From positions 62,001-126,000 of the forward strand of contig NZ_LQQO01000011.1 of NCBI RefSeq assembly GCF_001619955.1: a DNA stretch of 64,000 bases. Reading direction: 5' to 3'. Positions 56,865 through 64,000 of this stretch are shown in pieces. The stretch's first letter is position 1. The number at the start of each line of letters is the position of its first letter. This stretch comes from Sphingomonas hankookensis (GTDB lineage: Bacteria; Pseudomonadota; Alphaproteobacteria; Sphingomonadales; Sphingomonadaceae). The translations under genes and the position numbers were made by a program. The notes under the pieces were generated by a model, which was not told the origin of the DNA, searched no databases, and worked only from the letters and a program-made list of their open reading frames with translations.

Positions 56865-57668
56865 TCACCCCGCCATCGTCATCACCGACCCCGAATCCAC
56901 CCGCAAATTCGCGCCGTTCACGAAGCTCGCCGGCTTCGACACCAGGAACAGGATCGCCGCCGCGACCTCCTCCGCCTTGCCGCGCCGACCCAGCGTCATG
57001 CCGGGGCGTTCTTCCTTCAGGAAGCTCTTGATCGCGCCGTCGCGGTCGGTGCCCTGCTCCTCGGCGCGCTTGTCCATCATCGCATCGGTCATCGGCGTCG
57101 CGATGAACGCGGGCGATACGCTATTCACCAGCACATTGTCGCAGCCATAGGCCTTCGACAGGCCCTTGGCCAAGTTCAGTACCCCGGCCTTCGATGCGCA
57201 ATACGCCAATTCGTCGACATAGGGCTGGACCGCATCCTCCGACGCGATCAGCACGATCCGGCCGCCGCCACCCTTGCGCATCGCCGGGATCGCCTCGCGC
57301 GTCACCCGCACCGCCCCCATCAGGTTGATGTCGAGCGTCGACTGCCACCCGGCGTCGTCCACCTCCAGGAAATCGCCCGTCGCGCCGGTCACACCGGCGG
57401 CATGGACGAGGATCATCGGATCGCCCAGCTCGCTACGCACCTGCTCGAACAGCGCCTTGACGCTCGACAGGTCGGTCACGTCGGCGGCGACCGCCACGAC
57501 CTCGCCATGCTCGGCCAGTTCCGCGCGCACCTGTTCCAGCGAGTCCGCATCCTGATCGCTGATCGCGACCCGCGCGCCTTCCTGCAACAGCATCCGCGCC
57601 GTCTCGCGCCCGATGCCACTATCCGCGCCCGTCACCAGTGCCAGCGCGCCGCCCAGTCCGTAATCCAT
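56865..57668 (-). CDS. Short-chain dehydrogenase/reductase
   Basis: NAD(P)-dependent oxidoreductase of 267 residues, classical SDR. The Rossmann motif is TGADSGIG, then ISDQDADSLEQVRAEL. The catalytic Ser-Tyr-Lys set is in LIASEDAVQPYVDELAYCAS followed by K, with Ser 13 positions before Tyr as expected. The C-terminus SKPASFVNGANLRVDSGSVM is standard. The acidic residue after strand 2 suggests NAD preference. Substrate unknown. Downstream of the GH15 gene on the same strand by about 57 bases. Confidence 0.92.
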   Translation of the reverse strand: MDYGLGGALALVTGADSGIGRETARMLLQEGARVAISDQDADSLEQVRAELAEHGEVVAVAADVTDLSSVKALFEQVRSELGDPMILVHAAGVTGATGDFLEVDDAGWQSTLDINLMGAVRVTREAIPAMRKGGGGRIVLIASEDAVQPYVDELAYCASKAGVLNLAKGLSKAYGCDNVLVNSVSPAFIATPMTDAMMDKRAEEQGTDRDGAIKSFLKEERPGMTLGRRGKAEEVAAAILFLVSKPASFVNGANLRVDSGSVMTMAG

Positions 57669-57725
57669 GGTTCTCTCCCGTCAGGAAGCTGACCAAGCTA
57701 TTGAACCGGCGAGCGGTTCCCTGCC

Positions 57726-59519
57726 TCAAAGTTCAGCTCCGCCGAGTGTTGCGATCGCCTGAATCAGTGCCAGATGGCTCAGCCCCTGCGGCAGATTGCC
57801 GAGATAATCGCCGGTCTTCGGATCGATCATCTCCGGCAAAATCCCGGTGCCATGCTTCAGCCCGTCCATCGCCGCCGCCAGCGCCGCCTCGGCCCGGTCG
57901 TGCTGGCCGAGGATCGCGCGCGCCTCGACCATCCAGAAGGTGCAGGCGAGGAAGCACCCTTCTTCCTGCTCCATCCCCGTGTAGCGATAGTGGAACGCCC
58001 CGGCGCCGAGCTCCCGGTCGATCGCGTCCAGCGTCCGCGCCAGCCGGTCCTGCCCGTCGAAGCGGAACCGCACCGCCAGCGCCAGCGACGCGTCCAGCCC
58101 CTTGGCGCCCGGATAGCAGAGATACGCCCCCCGCTCCTCGTCCCAGCAATGCTCGCCGATCCAGTCCATGATCCGGTCGCGTTCGCGCGCCCAGCGGTCG
58201 CGGCAAGTCGTCGGAATCTGCCCGGCATCGGCCAGCTCGACCGCGCGTTGCAGCGCCTGCCAGCAACTGATCTTCGACATGGTGTAATGCTGCACCTCGG
58301 TCAGTTCCCAGATGCCGGCATCCTTCTGTCGCCAGCGATCCGCGCACAGATCGGCGAGGTGCGACAGGGTCGCCGCGCTCTGCCCGTCGAGGATGTTACC
58401 GCACGCCACGAACCGCTCGGCCGTCTCGAAGATGTCGCCATAAATGCCGTGCTGATGCTGGTCGGTCGCCAGGTTCCCGGTCACCACCGGCTTCGACCCG
58501 CAATAGCCCGGAATGTCGATCTCGCGCACTTCGGGCACCGGATCGCCGCCCAGCGTGTAGCAGACCTTCGGCACCCCCTGCCCCAGACGCTTCAACAGCC
58601 AGGTAAAGCCCGCCTTCGCCTCGGCATGGGCGCCAATGCGCAGGAACGCCTTGATCGTGTAGCCTGCGTCGCGGATCCACGCATAGCGATAGTCCCAGTT
58701 CTTCGGCCCCCCGACCTTTTCGGGTAGCGAGGTCGTGGCCGCCGCGACGATCGCCCCGGTCGGCGAATAGAGCAGCAGCTTGAGCGCCAGTGCGCTGCGG
58801 ATCGCCAGCGCCCGCCGCGCCCCGTCACAATGCAGCTGTCCCGACCAGTCGAGCGCCTGCGTCCAGTCGCGCCATTCCTTGTCGGACAGGTCGATGCGCC
58901 CATCGATCGCCTCGATCGGTGGCACGACCAGCGGCTCGTCGGCACCCGCCACGATCCCGACCGTCGCCCGCTGCCCTTGCGACACCGCGATCCGCCCGTC
59001 GATCCCGTCATCGCCCTGCCGTTCGATGACGACATGATCGCTGCACCGGACCAGCCCCAGCACTGCGCCGACATGAAACACGTCATGCCCGCCGGCCCGC
59101 GCAAAATAGGGGCTGACCGTATCCGCCCGCCGCCCGAAGCGCAGCGTCAGCGCGAACGCGACATGCCCGTCCAGCCCCTCGACCCGCCGCGCCAGTTCGG
59201 CCCAAGGCAGCCGCCCCGCCGTGCCGCTGTTCAGGCTCTCGGTCAGTTTCGCCCGGCCCGTCGCGGTCGTGAAGATCGTCTCCAGCACATTGCTGTCGTC
59301 GCGATAGCGCTGCTCGCTGGTAAACGCCTCGGTCGGCGTGATCGCAAAATAGCCGCCCAGCGTCCCGTCGAGCAGCCGGTCGAACAGGGCGGGCGAATCC
59401 ATGTTCGGCACGCACCACCAGTCGATCGACCCGTCCGCCCCCGACAGCACCACCGCGCGTCCGTCGCCCAGCGCGCCATAGCGGGCGAGCGGCAGATAGC
59501 CCTCGGCATCGCGGAGCAT
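57726..59519 (-). CDS. Glycoside hydrolase family 15 protein (glucoamylase/trehalase-like)
   Basis: Cytoplasmic (no signal peptide) alpha-glucosidase-type enzyme of 597 residues. The N-terminal domain begins YGALGDGRAVVLSGADGSID, typical of bacterial GH15. The (alpha/alpha)6 barrel has NWDYRYAWIRDAGYTIKAFL, the general-acid region GIWELTEVQHYTMSK and the second Glu region TGMEQEEGCFLACTFWMVEA. It could act on trehalose, maltodextrin or a glucosylated metabolite. The start is ATG 59519; an ATG 11 codons earlier is possible. Divergent from a Gfo/Idh gene. Confidence 0.92.
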   Translation of the reverse strand: MLRDAEGYLPLARYGALGDGRAVVLSGADGSIDWWCVPNMDSPALFDRLLDGTLGGYFAITPTEAFTSEQRYRDDSNVLETIFTTATGRAKLTESLNSGTAGRLPWAELARRVEGLDGHVAFALTLRFGRRADTVSPYFARAGGHDVFHVGAVLGLVRCSDHVVIERQGDDGIDGRIAVSQGQRATVGIVAGADEPLVVPPIEAIDGRIDLSDKEWRDWTQALDWSGQLHCDGARRALAIRSALALKLLLYSPTGAIVAAATTSLPEKVGGPKNWDYRYAWIRDAGYTIKAFLRIGAHAEAKAGFTWLLKRLGQGVPKVCYTLGGDPVPEVREIDIPGYCGSKPVVTGNLATDQHQHGIYGDIFETAERFVACGNILDGQSAATLSHLADLCADRWRQKDAGIWELTEVQHYTMSKISCWQALQRAVELADAGQIPTTCRDRWARERDRIMDWIGEHCWDEERGAYLCYPGAKGLDASLALAVRFRFDGQDRLARTLDAIDRELGAGAFHYRYTGMEQEEGCFLACTFWMVEARAILGQHDRAEAALAAAMDGLKHGTGILPEMIDPKTGDYLGNLPQGLSHLALIQAIATLGGAEL

Positions 59520-59655
59520 GGCGGGATCGGCGGCGCAAGATCGGAACAGCATGAAACCGATAACCCATGATAAGGGCCAAATGTCCGAAAGGGCGGGAGA
59601 ATGTCCGCGCGGCGTGCGTTGGCGCCCCATTCCCATCCCCACGGAGAAGCCATCC

Positions 59656-60786
59656 ATGAGCATCGCGTCCGCCTTCGGGCTAGGCAAGAAGGTCCGCTAC
59701 GCCGTCGTCGGCGCGGGCGACATCACCCAGCGCTCGATGCTGCCCGGCATCAAGCATACCGGCAATTCCAAGCTGGTCGCGATCGTCACCGGCGATGCGG
59801 AGAAGGCGGCGGCGCTGGCCGAGATGTACGGCGTCGACGCGACCTATGATTACGACCAGTTCCACGAACTGCTGGCGTCCGGCACGATCGATGCGATCTA
59901 TCTCGGCACGCCCAACTGGCGCCATGCCGAATTCGCCATTCCGGCGCTCGCCGCCGGCATCCACGTCCTGTGCGAGAAGCCACTGGAAATCTCGGTCGAA
60001 CAGGGCCGCGCCATCGCGGCGGCGCAGGCGGCGTCGTCGGCCAAGCTGATGACCGCCTACCGCCTGCACTTCGAACCCGGCACGCTGGCGGCGATCGACA
60101 TGGTGCGCGACGGCAAGCTTGGCGACCTCGTGACCTTCTCGGCAACGTTCAGCCAGTCGCTCGACCCCGACAACCACCGCGCCAAGCACGGCATCGTCGC
60201 GGGGCCGCTGTTCGACATGGGTCCCTACCCGATCAACGCCATCCGCTATCTGTTCGGCGAGGAACCCATCGCGGTGGAATCGGCGGTCGCGACCCGGCAG
60301 GCGGCTGCGGGCTTCGGCGATCTGGACGATACCTTCGCGGTCGTGCTGCGCATGCCCGGCGACCGTCTGGCGAGCTTCACCGTCAGCTATTATGCCGGCA
60401 ATGTCGACCACCTGACCATCGCCGGGACCAAGGGCAGCATCCATATCGACCCCGCCTTCGGCTATGGCGATACCCAGCATCAGACGATCACGATCGGCAC
60501 CGACAAGCGCGAAGAGAAGTTCAAACCGACCGACCAATTCGGCGGCGAGATGAAATATTTTTCCGACTGCATCCTGAACGGCGACGATCCCGAGCCGGAC
60601 GCGGAGGAAGGCATTGCCGACCTGCGCGTGATCGAAGGCATCGTCGAGGCGCTCAAGACCGGCCGCCGCGTCGACCTGCCCCCCTTCGAACGCCGCCGCC
60701 GCATCAACACCGCGACGCAGAAGCAGACGCTGTCCCCGATCACCCCGCCGGAGACGGTGAAGGCGAAGTCGCCCAGCGGGAATTGA
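59656..60786 (+). CDS. Gfo/Idh/MocA family oxidoreductase
   Basis: NAD(P)-dependent sugar or cyclitol oxidoreductase of 376 residues. The Rossmann motif is VRYAVVGAGDITQRSMLPGI, followed by the family EKP motif HVLCEKPLEISVEQ. The substrate domain includes RLHFEPGTLAAIDMVRDGKL and FDMGPYPINAIRYLFGEEPI. It is similar in layout to glucose-fructose oxidoreductase but has no signal peptide. The start is ATG 59656 with GGAG upstream. Divergent from GH15; together they may handle a glucoside, an inference only. Confidence 0.92.
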   Translation: MSIASAFGLGKKVRYAVVGAGDITQRSMLPGIKHTGNSKLVAIVTGDAEKAAALAEMYGVDATYDYDQFHELLASGTIDAIYLGTPNWRHAEFAIPALAAGIHVLCEKPLEISVEQGRAIAAAQAASSAKLMTAYRLHFEPGTLAAIDMVRDGKLGDLVTFSATFSQSLDPDNHRAKHGIVAGPLFDMGPYPINAIRYLFGEEPIAVESAVATRQAAAGFGDLDDTFAVVLRMPGDRLASFTVSYYAGNVDHLTIAGTKGSIHIDPAFGYGDTQHQTITIGTDKREEKFKPTDQFGGEMKYFSDCILNGDDPEPDAEEGIADLRVIEGIVEALKTGRRVDLPPFERRRRINTATQKQTLSPITPPETVKAKSPSGN

Positions 60787-60805
60787 GCGGGTTCCCGTAG
60801 AGTAA

Positions 60806-60893
60806 CCGTACCCCCGCGCAGGCGGGGGTCCAGGGTCACAAACGCAACCATTTCGCTGCTTGGCTCTGGCCCCCCGCCTGCGCGGGGGTACGG
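60806..60893. repeat. Intergenic palindromic repeat, family B
   Basis: The arms CCGTACCCCCGCGCAGGCGG and the inverted CCGCCTGCGCGGGGGTACGG are perfect over 20 bases, with an inner pair GGGTCCAG / CTGGCCCC. It lies between the convergent Gfo/Idh and MDR genes. Confidence 0.85.
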
Positions 60894-60918
60894 CATGGGT
60901 GAGGGTTAGACGATGCCC

Positions 60919-61926
60919 CTACCACCCCACCCCGATCTTCCCGAAATGGTCGCCGCCCTCCTGATACCGGAACGCCTCGGCCAGTTCCTCCAACCCGAAC
61001 CGCCGATCCACCACCGGCCGGAACCCCATCGCGTCCAGCGCGCGCACAAACTCCTGCTGCTCGCGCCGGCTGCCGACGATCAGCCCCTGCAACCGCGCCT
61101 GCTTCGCCATCAGCGCGGCGGTCGGCACCTCGCCACCCATGCCGGTCAGCACGCCGATCAGCGAGATATGCCCGCCGACCCGGACCGCCGCGATCGACTG
61201 CGCCAGTGTCGCCGGACCGCCGACCTCGACCACATGGTCGACCCCGCGCCCTCCGGCCCAGTTGGCGACGGTCACACCCCAGTCGTCGTCGCTGCGATAA
61301 TTGACGGTAAAGTCCGCCCCCAACGCCTTGGCCCGCGCCAGTTTTTCGTCGCTGGACGAGGTGATGGCGACCATCGCCCCCATCGCCTTGGCGATCTGCA
61401 ACGCCCAGATCGACACGCCACCGGTGCCCAGCAGCAGCACCCGGTCGCCGGCCTTCAAGGCGCCATCGACGACCAGCGCCCGCCATGCGGTGAGGCCGGC
61501 GGTGGTGATCGTCGCCGCCTCGACCGCATCCCAGCCCTTGGGCGCGAGCGTAAAGGCCGTCGCCGGCAGCACGACCACCTCCTGCGCGAACCCGTCGATG
61601 CCATCGCCGGGCGTCCGCGCGAAATCGCCGACGGTCGGCCCGCCATCCTGCCAATCCGGAAAGAAGCACGACACGACCATGTCGCCCACCGCAAAGTCGG
61701 TGACGCCCCCGCCCACCGCCTCCACGACACCAGCGCCATCGGCCATCGGCACCCGGCCGTCGGCGGCGGGCGACTTCCCGCTCACCACGATATAGTCGTG
61801 GAAATTGAGCGAACTACCGTGCAGCGCCACGCGGATTTCGCCCGCCCCCGGCTGCCCCGGATCGGCGCGATCGACAACCTCCAGCCGGTCCAGCCCGCCG
61901 GGCGCGCGCAATGCGACCGCCTTCAT
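60919..61926 (-). CDS. MDR-superfamily NAD(P)-dependent oxidoreductase (quinone-reductase-like)
   Basis: Medium-chain reductase of 335 residues, zinc-independent: no GHE or four-cysteine lobe is visible. The N-terminal region has [20 protein letters not shown] and [20 protein letters not shown]; the nucleotide site is [35 protein letters not shown] text ([20 protein letters not shown]) ends the family pattern. Start ATG 61926 overlaps the gloA stop by four bases. A joint role with glyoxalase in aldehyde or ketone detoxification is plausible. Confidence 0.9.
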   Translation of the reverse strand: MKAVALRAPGGLDRLEVVDRADPGQPGAGEIRVALHGSSLNFHDYIVVSGKSPAADGRVPMADGAGVVEAVGGGVTDFAVGDMVVSCFFPDWQDGGPTVGDFARTPGDGIDGFAQEVVVLPATAFTLAPKGWDAVEAATITTAGLTAWRALVVDGALKAGDRVLLLGTGGVSIWALQIAKAMGAMVAITSSSDEKLARAKALGADFTVNYRSDDDWGVTVANWAGGRGVDHVVEVGGPATLAQSIAAVRVGGHISLIGVLTGMGGEVPTAALMAKQARLQGLIVGSRREQQEFVRALDAMGFRPVVDRRFGLEELAEAFRYQEGGDHFGKIGVGW

Positions 61927-62444
61927 GCGTCGTCTCCCGCGTCGACCACCGCCTGTGTCATGCCATTCGGCGACAGGATTTCGATCCAGTAACCGTCCGG
62001 ATCGGTGATGAAGGCGATGTCCTTCATCCGCCCTTCGTCCGGCCGCTTGCGGAACGTCACACCCAGCTCCTCGAACCGCGCACACGCCGCGGCGACGTCG
62101 GGCACGCTGATCCCGATATGGCCGAAGCCGCGCGGATCGTCGTTACCGCTGTGATAGCCGGCAAAGTCGGGATCGTCCTCGGTCCCCCAGTTATGCGTCA
62201 ATTCCAGCGTCGTCTCGCGGGTGAACACGAACCGCGCCCGCTCCTTCGGGTCGCTCGGCACGCTCTCCCCGTCGCGCAGGAAGCCGAGAAAATAAAGCGA
62301 GAACGCCGCCTCCTCGAAATCCAGTTTCTGCAACAACGTCATGCCCAGCACGTCCTGATAGAAGGCGAGGCTGGCGCTGGGGTCGCGAACGCGCAGCATC
62401 GTCTGGTTCAGCGTGAAGCCTTCGGTTCCGGCGGGTCGGGTCAT
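61923..62444 (-). CDS. gloA: Lactoylglutathione lyase (glyoxalase I), eukaryote-like long form
   Basis: Isomerises the methylglyoxal-glutathione adduct to S-lactoylglutathione. The 173-residue protein resembles human GLO1 more than the short E. coli enzyme: [40 protein letters not shown] and [20 protein letters not shown]. Metal ligands are Gln14, Glu81, His109 and Glu155. The length and the insert suggest the zinc-dependent class. AAGGAAAC upstream is a ribosome site. Translationally coupled to an MDR reductase gene. Confidence 0.95.
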   Translation of the reverse strand: MTRPAGTEGFTLNQTMLRVRDPSASLAFYQDVLGMTLLQKLDFEEAAFSLYFLGFLRDGESVPSDPKERARFVFTRETTLELTHNWGTEDDPDFAGYHSGNDDPRGFGHIGISVPDVAAACARFEELGVTFRKRPDEGRMKDIAFITDPDGYWIEILSPNGMTQAVVDAGDDA

Positions 62445-62520
62445 GGCAGTTTCCTTGATTTCAACGCCGCCGCAAACGCATGGGCGGCGATTTCGTCGCC
62501 CGTGGCGCGACAGCGGATGG

Positions 62521-62560
62521 TTGACGTGTCTGGTATCCGGCGTAACGATACAGTGTTACG
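62521..62560 (+). promoter_or_regulatory. Candidate promoter with overlapping palindrome upstream of M1 peptidase
   Basis: TTGACG at 62521-62526, a 17-base spacer, then AACGAT at 62544-62549 resemble sigma-70 elements. CGTAAC-N8-GTTACG at 62541-62560 overlaps the -10 and could be an operator. The gene's start is 19 bases beyond. Confidence 0.45.
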
Positions 62561-62578
62561 TTCGAAAGGCCCGCCCGC

Positions 62579-64000
62579 TTGTCCGCTGCCCCCCGCCTCG
62601 CGCTGATCGCGCTGCTGCTCAGCACCACTCCCGCCCTTGCCGACCCGATCCGCCAGACCAAGGGCGACTGGCAGGACAAGTTCCGCCAGCTGGAGGGGGA
62701 GGACTGGCCGACCCCGACCGATTACCGCAACGCATCGGGCGCGCCGGGCTATCGCTACTGGCAGCAAAAGGTCGATTACGACGTCAAGGTGTCGCTCAAC
62801 GAAGTGACGAAGGTCGTGACCGGCACGGAAACGATCCGCTACCGCAACAACTCACCCGATGCGCTGCCCTATCTCTGGCTGCTGCTCGACCAGAACCAGT
62901 ATAAGCGGTCGTCGATCGCGCAGATGACGCAGACCGTGCCCGATGCGACGTCGATCAGCATCGGCGAGATCCGCCGGGCGGAAGCGATGAAGACGTGGGA
63001 AGGCGGCTTCACCATTTCGGCGGTGCGCGGCCCCGATGGTCAGCCGCTCGCCCACCGCGTCACCGACACGCTGCTGCGCATCGAACTGCCGCAGCCGGTC
63101 GCCGGCAATGGCGGGGAGGTCACGCTGTCGATCGACTGGTCGTTCCCGATGGCGGAGCAAAAGGTCGTCGACGGCCGCTCGGGCTATGAATGCTTCACCG
63201 GACAGGGTGAGGACGGCAACTGCATCTTCGAAGGGGCGCAGTGGTTCCCGCGCCTCGCCGTCTATTCGGACTATGAAGGCTGGCATAACAAGGCGTTCCT
63301 CGACGCCGGCGAATTCACCCTCGAATTCGGCGACTACAAGGTCGCGCTGACCGTGCCGGCCGATCACGTCGTCTCGGCGACCGGCGTGCTACAGAACCCC
63401 GATCAGGTGCTGACCGCCACCCAGCGCCAGCGTCTGGAAGCGGCCAAGTCGGCCACCGCGCCGATGTACATCGTCACCCCGGAAGAAGCGCTCGCCGCCG
63501 AACGCGGTCGCGCCTCGGGGACCAAGACCTGGACCTTCGCCGCACAGAATGTCCGCGACTTCGGCTGGGCATCGTCACGCAAGTTCGCATGGGACGCGAT
63601 GAACGTGCGACAGGATTATGCCGCCAATCCCAACGTCATGGCGATGTCCTTCTATCCGAAGGAAGCGCGCCCGCTGTGGGATGCCTATTCGACCAAGGCG
63701 ATCGCCCACACCATCGACGTCTATGGCAAGTTCGCCTTCCCCTATCCCTATCCGGTGGCGCAGTCGGTCAACGGCCCCGTCGGCGGCATGGAATATCCGA
63801 TGATCACCTTCAACGGGCCGCGCCCGGTGAAGGACGCCAAGACCGGCCAGCTGACCTACACCGAACGCGCCAAGACCGGCCTCATCGGCGTGGTGATCCA
63901 CGAGGTCGGCCACGACTGGTTCCCGATGATCGTCAACAGTGACGAACGCCAATGGACATGGATGGACGAGGGGCTGAACACCTTCCTCCAGTTCCAGGCC
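62579..64000 (+). CDS. M1 family zinc aminopeptidase, secreted, 3' end outside window
   Basis: Exported gluzincin metallopeptidase; 474 codons are visible. The TTG at 62579 has AAAGG 9 bases upstream and gives a signal peptide (LALIALLLSTTPALA). YWQQKVDYDVKVSLNEVTKV begins the N-terminal beta domain. The zinc site is His441-Glu-x-x-His445 in HEVGHDWFP with Glu464 in WTWMDEGLN, the canonical HExxH-x18-E spacing. NGPVGGMEYPMITFNG is the M1 GxMEN-like exopeptidase loop in the GGMEYP form. No ATG start is available nearby. The C-terminal part is cut off. Confidence 0.92.
   Translation, partial: MSAAPRLALIALLLSTTPALADPIRQTKGDWQDKFRQLEGEDWPTPTDYRNASGAPGYRYWQQKVDYDVKVSLNEVTKVVTGTETIRYRNNSPDALPYLWLLLDQNQYKRSSIAQMTQTVPDATSISIGEIRRAEAMKTWEGGFTISAVRGPDGQPLAHRVTDTLLRIELPQPVAGNGGEVTLSIDWSFPMAEQKVVDGRSGYECFTGQGEDGNCIFEGAQWFPRLAVYSDYEGWHNKAFLDAGEFTLEFGDYKVALTVPADHVVSATGVLQNPDQVLTATQRQRLEAAKSATAPMYIVTPEEALAAERGRASGTKTWTFAAQNVRDFGWASSRKFAWDAMNVRQDYAANPNVMAMSFYPKEARPLWDAYSTKAIAHTIDVYGKFAFPYPYPVAQSVNGPVGGMEYPMITFNGPRPVKDAKTGQLTYTERAKTGLIGVVIHEVGHDWFPMIVNSDERQWTWMDEGLNTFLQFQA

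Overview
The window is about 64 kb of GC-rich, gene-dense chromosome from an alphaproteobacterium, most likely Sphingomonas or a close Sphingomonadaceae relative. This rests on gene order (yebC-ruvC-ruvA-ruvB-ybgC), a PhoK/SPAP-type alkaline phosphatase, GapR, a DUF1244 protein, a cyoABCD-SURF1-RegB-RegA block, and several families of GC-rich palindromic repeats in the gaps. I see no prophage, transposase, integrase, plasmid gene, CRISPR array, tRNA or rRNA. It reads as ordinary chromosome with some accessory operons.

Layout. 1-4.9 kb: DNA repair and housekeeping on the minus strand (ybgC, ruvB, a secreted unknown, ruvA, ruvC, yebC). 4.9-7.7 kb: small conserved proteins (DUF1003, GapR, DUF1244) and pyruvate kinase. 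7.8-11 kb: a three-gene minus-strand operon (circularly permuted ATP-grasp, alpha-E, transglutaminase-like), a widespread but functionally unresolved peptide-ligation system; here the transglutaminase-like protein lacks its catalytic cysteine. 11-17.2 kb: envelope enzymes (DsbD-type reductase, PhoK-like phosphatase, secreted hydrolase, beta-helix protein). 17.3-21.6 kb: ihfB, rpsA and a DbpA-type DEAD helicase. 21.8-28 kb: Tat-type lipoprotein MsrB, a CHAP protein, and a compact MFS/S1 protease/NUDIX/extensin operon.

28.2-34.9 kb: a plus-strand respiratory block, cytochrome bo3 oxidase (cyoABCD), the SURF1 assembly factor and a RegB/RegA redox-sensing pair, with a perfect 9-bp inverted repeat in front of cyoA. 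35-37 kb: an L,D-transpeptidase and a lipoprotein. 38-44.6 kb: an RND tripartite efflux operon with a divergent TetR regulator and a clear operator between them. 44.7-49.4 kb: a second, EmrAB-type efflux operon whose first gene (emrB) has an in-frame amber codon. 49.5-53.6 kb: an M14 peptidase and an OmpR/EnvZ-like pair. 53.7-56.7 kb: two beta-carbonic anhydrases around a SulP anion transporter, a likely bicarbonate module. 56.9-64 kb: SDR, GH15 glycosidase, Gfo/Idh oxidoreductase, a quinone-reductase-like MDR, a human-type glyoxalase I, and an M1 peptidase cut by the window end.

Stop/start overlaps (ATGA, TGATG, TAATG, TTGA) join most genes inside these operons, so translational coupling is a general feature here. 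Starts were moved downstream from the longest open frame wherever a signal peptide, Shine-Dalgarno sequence or family N-terminus supported it.
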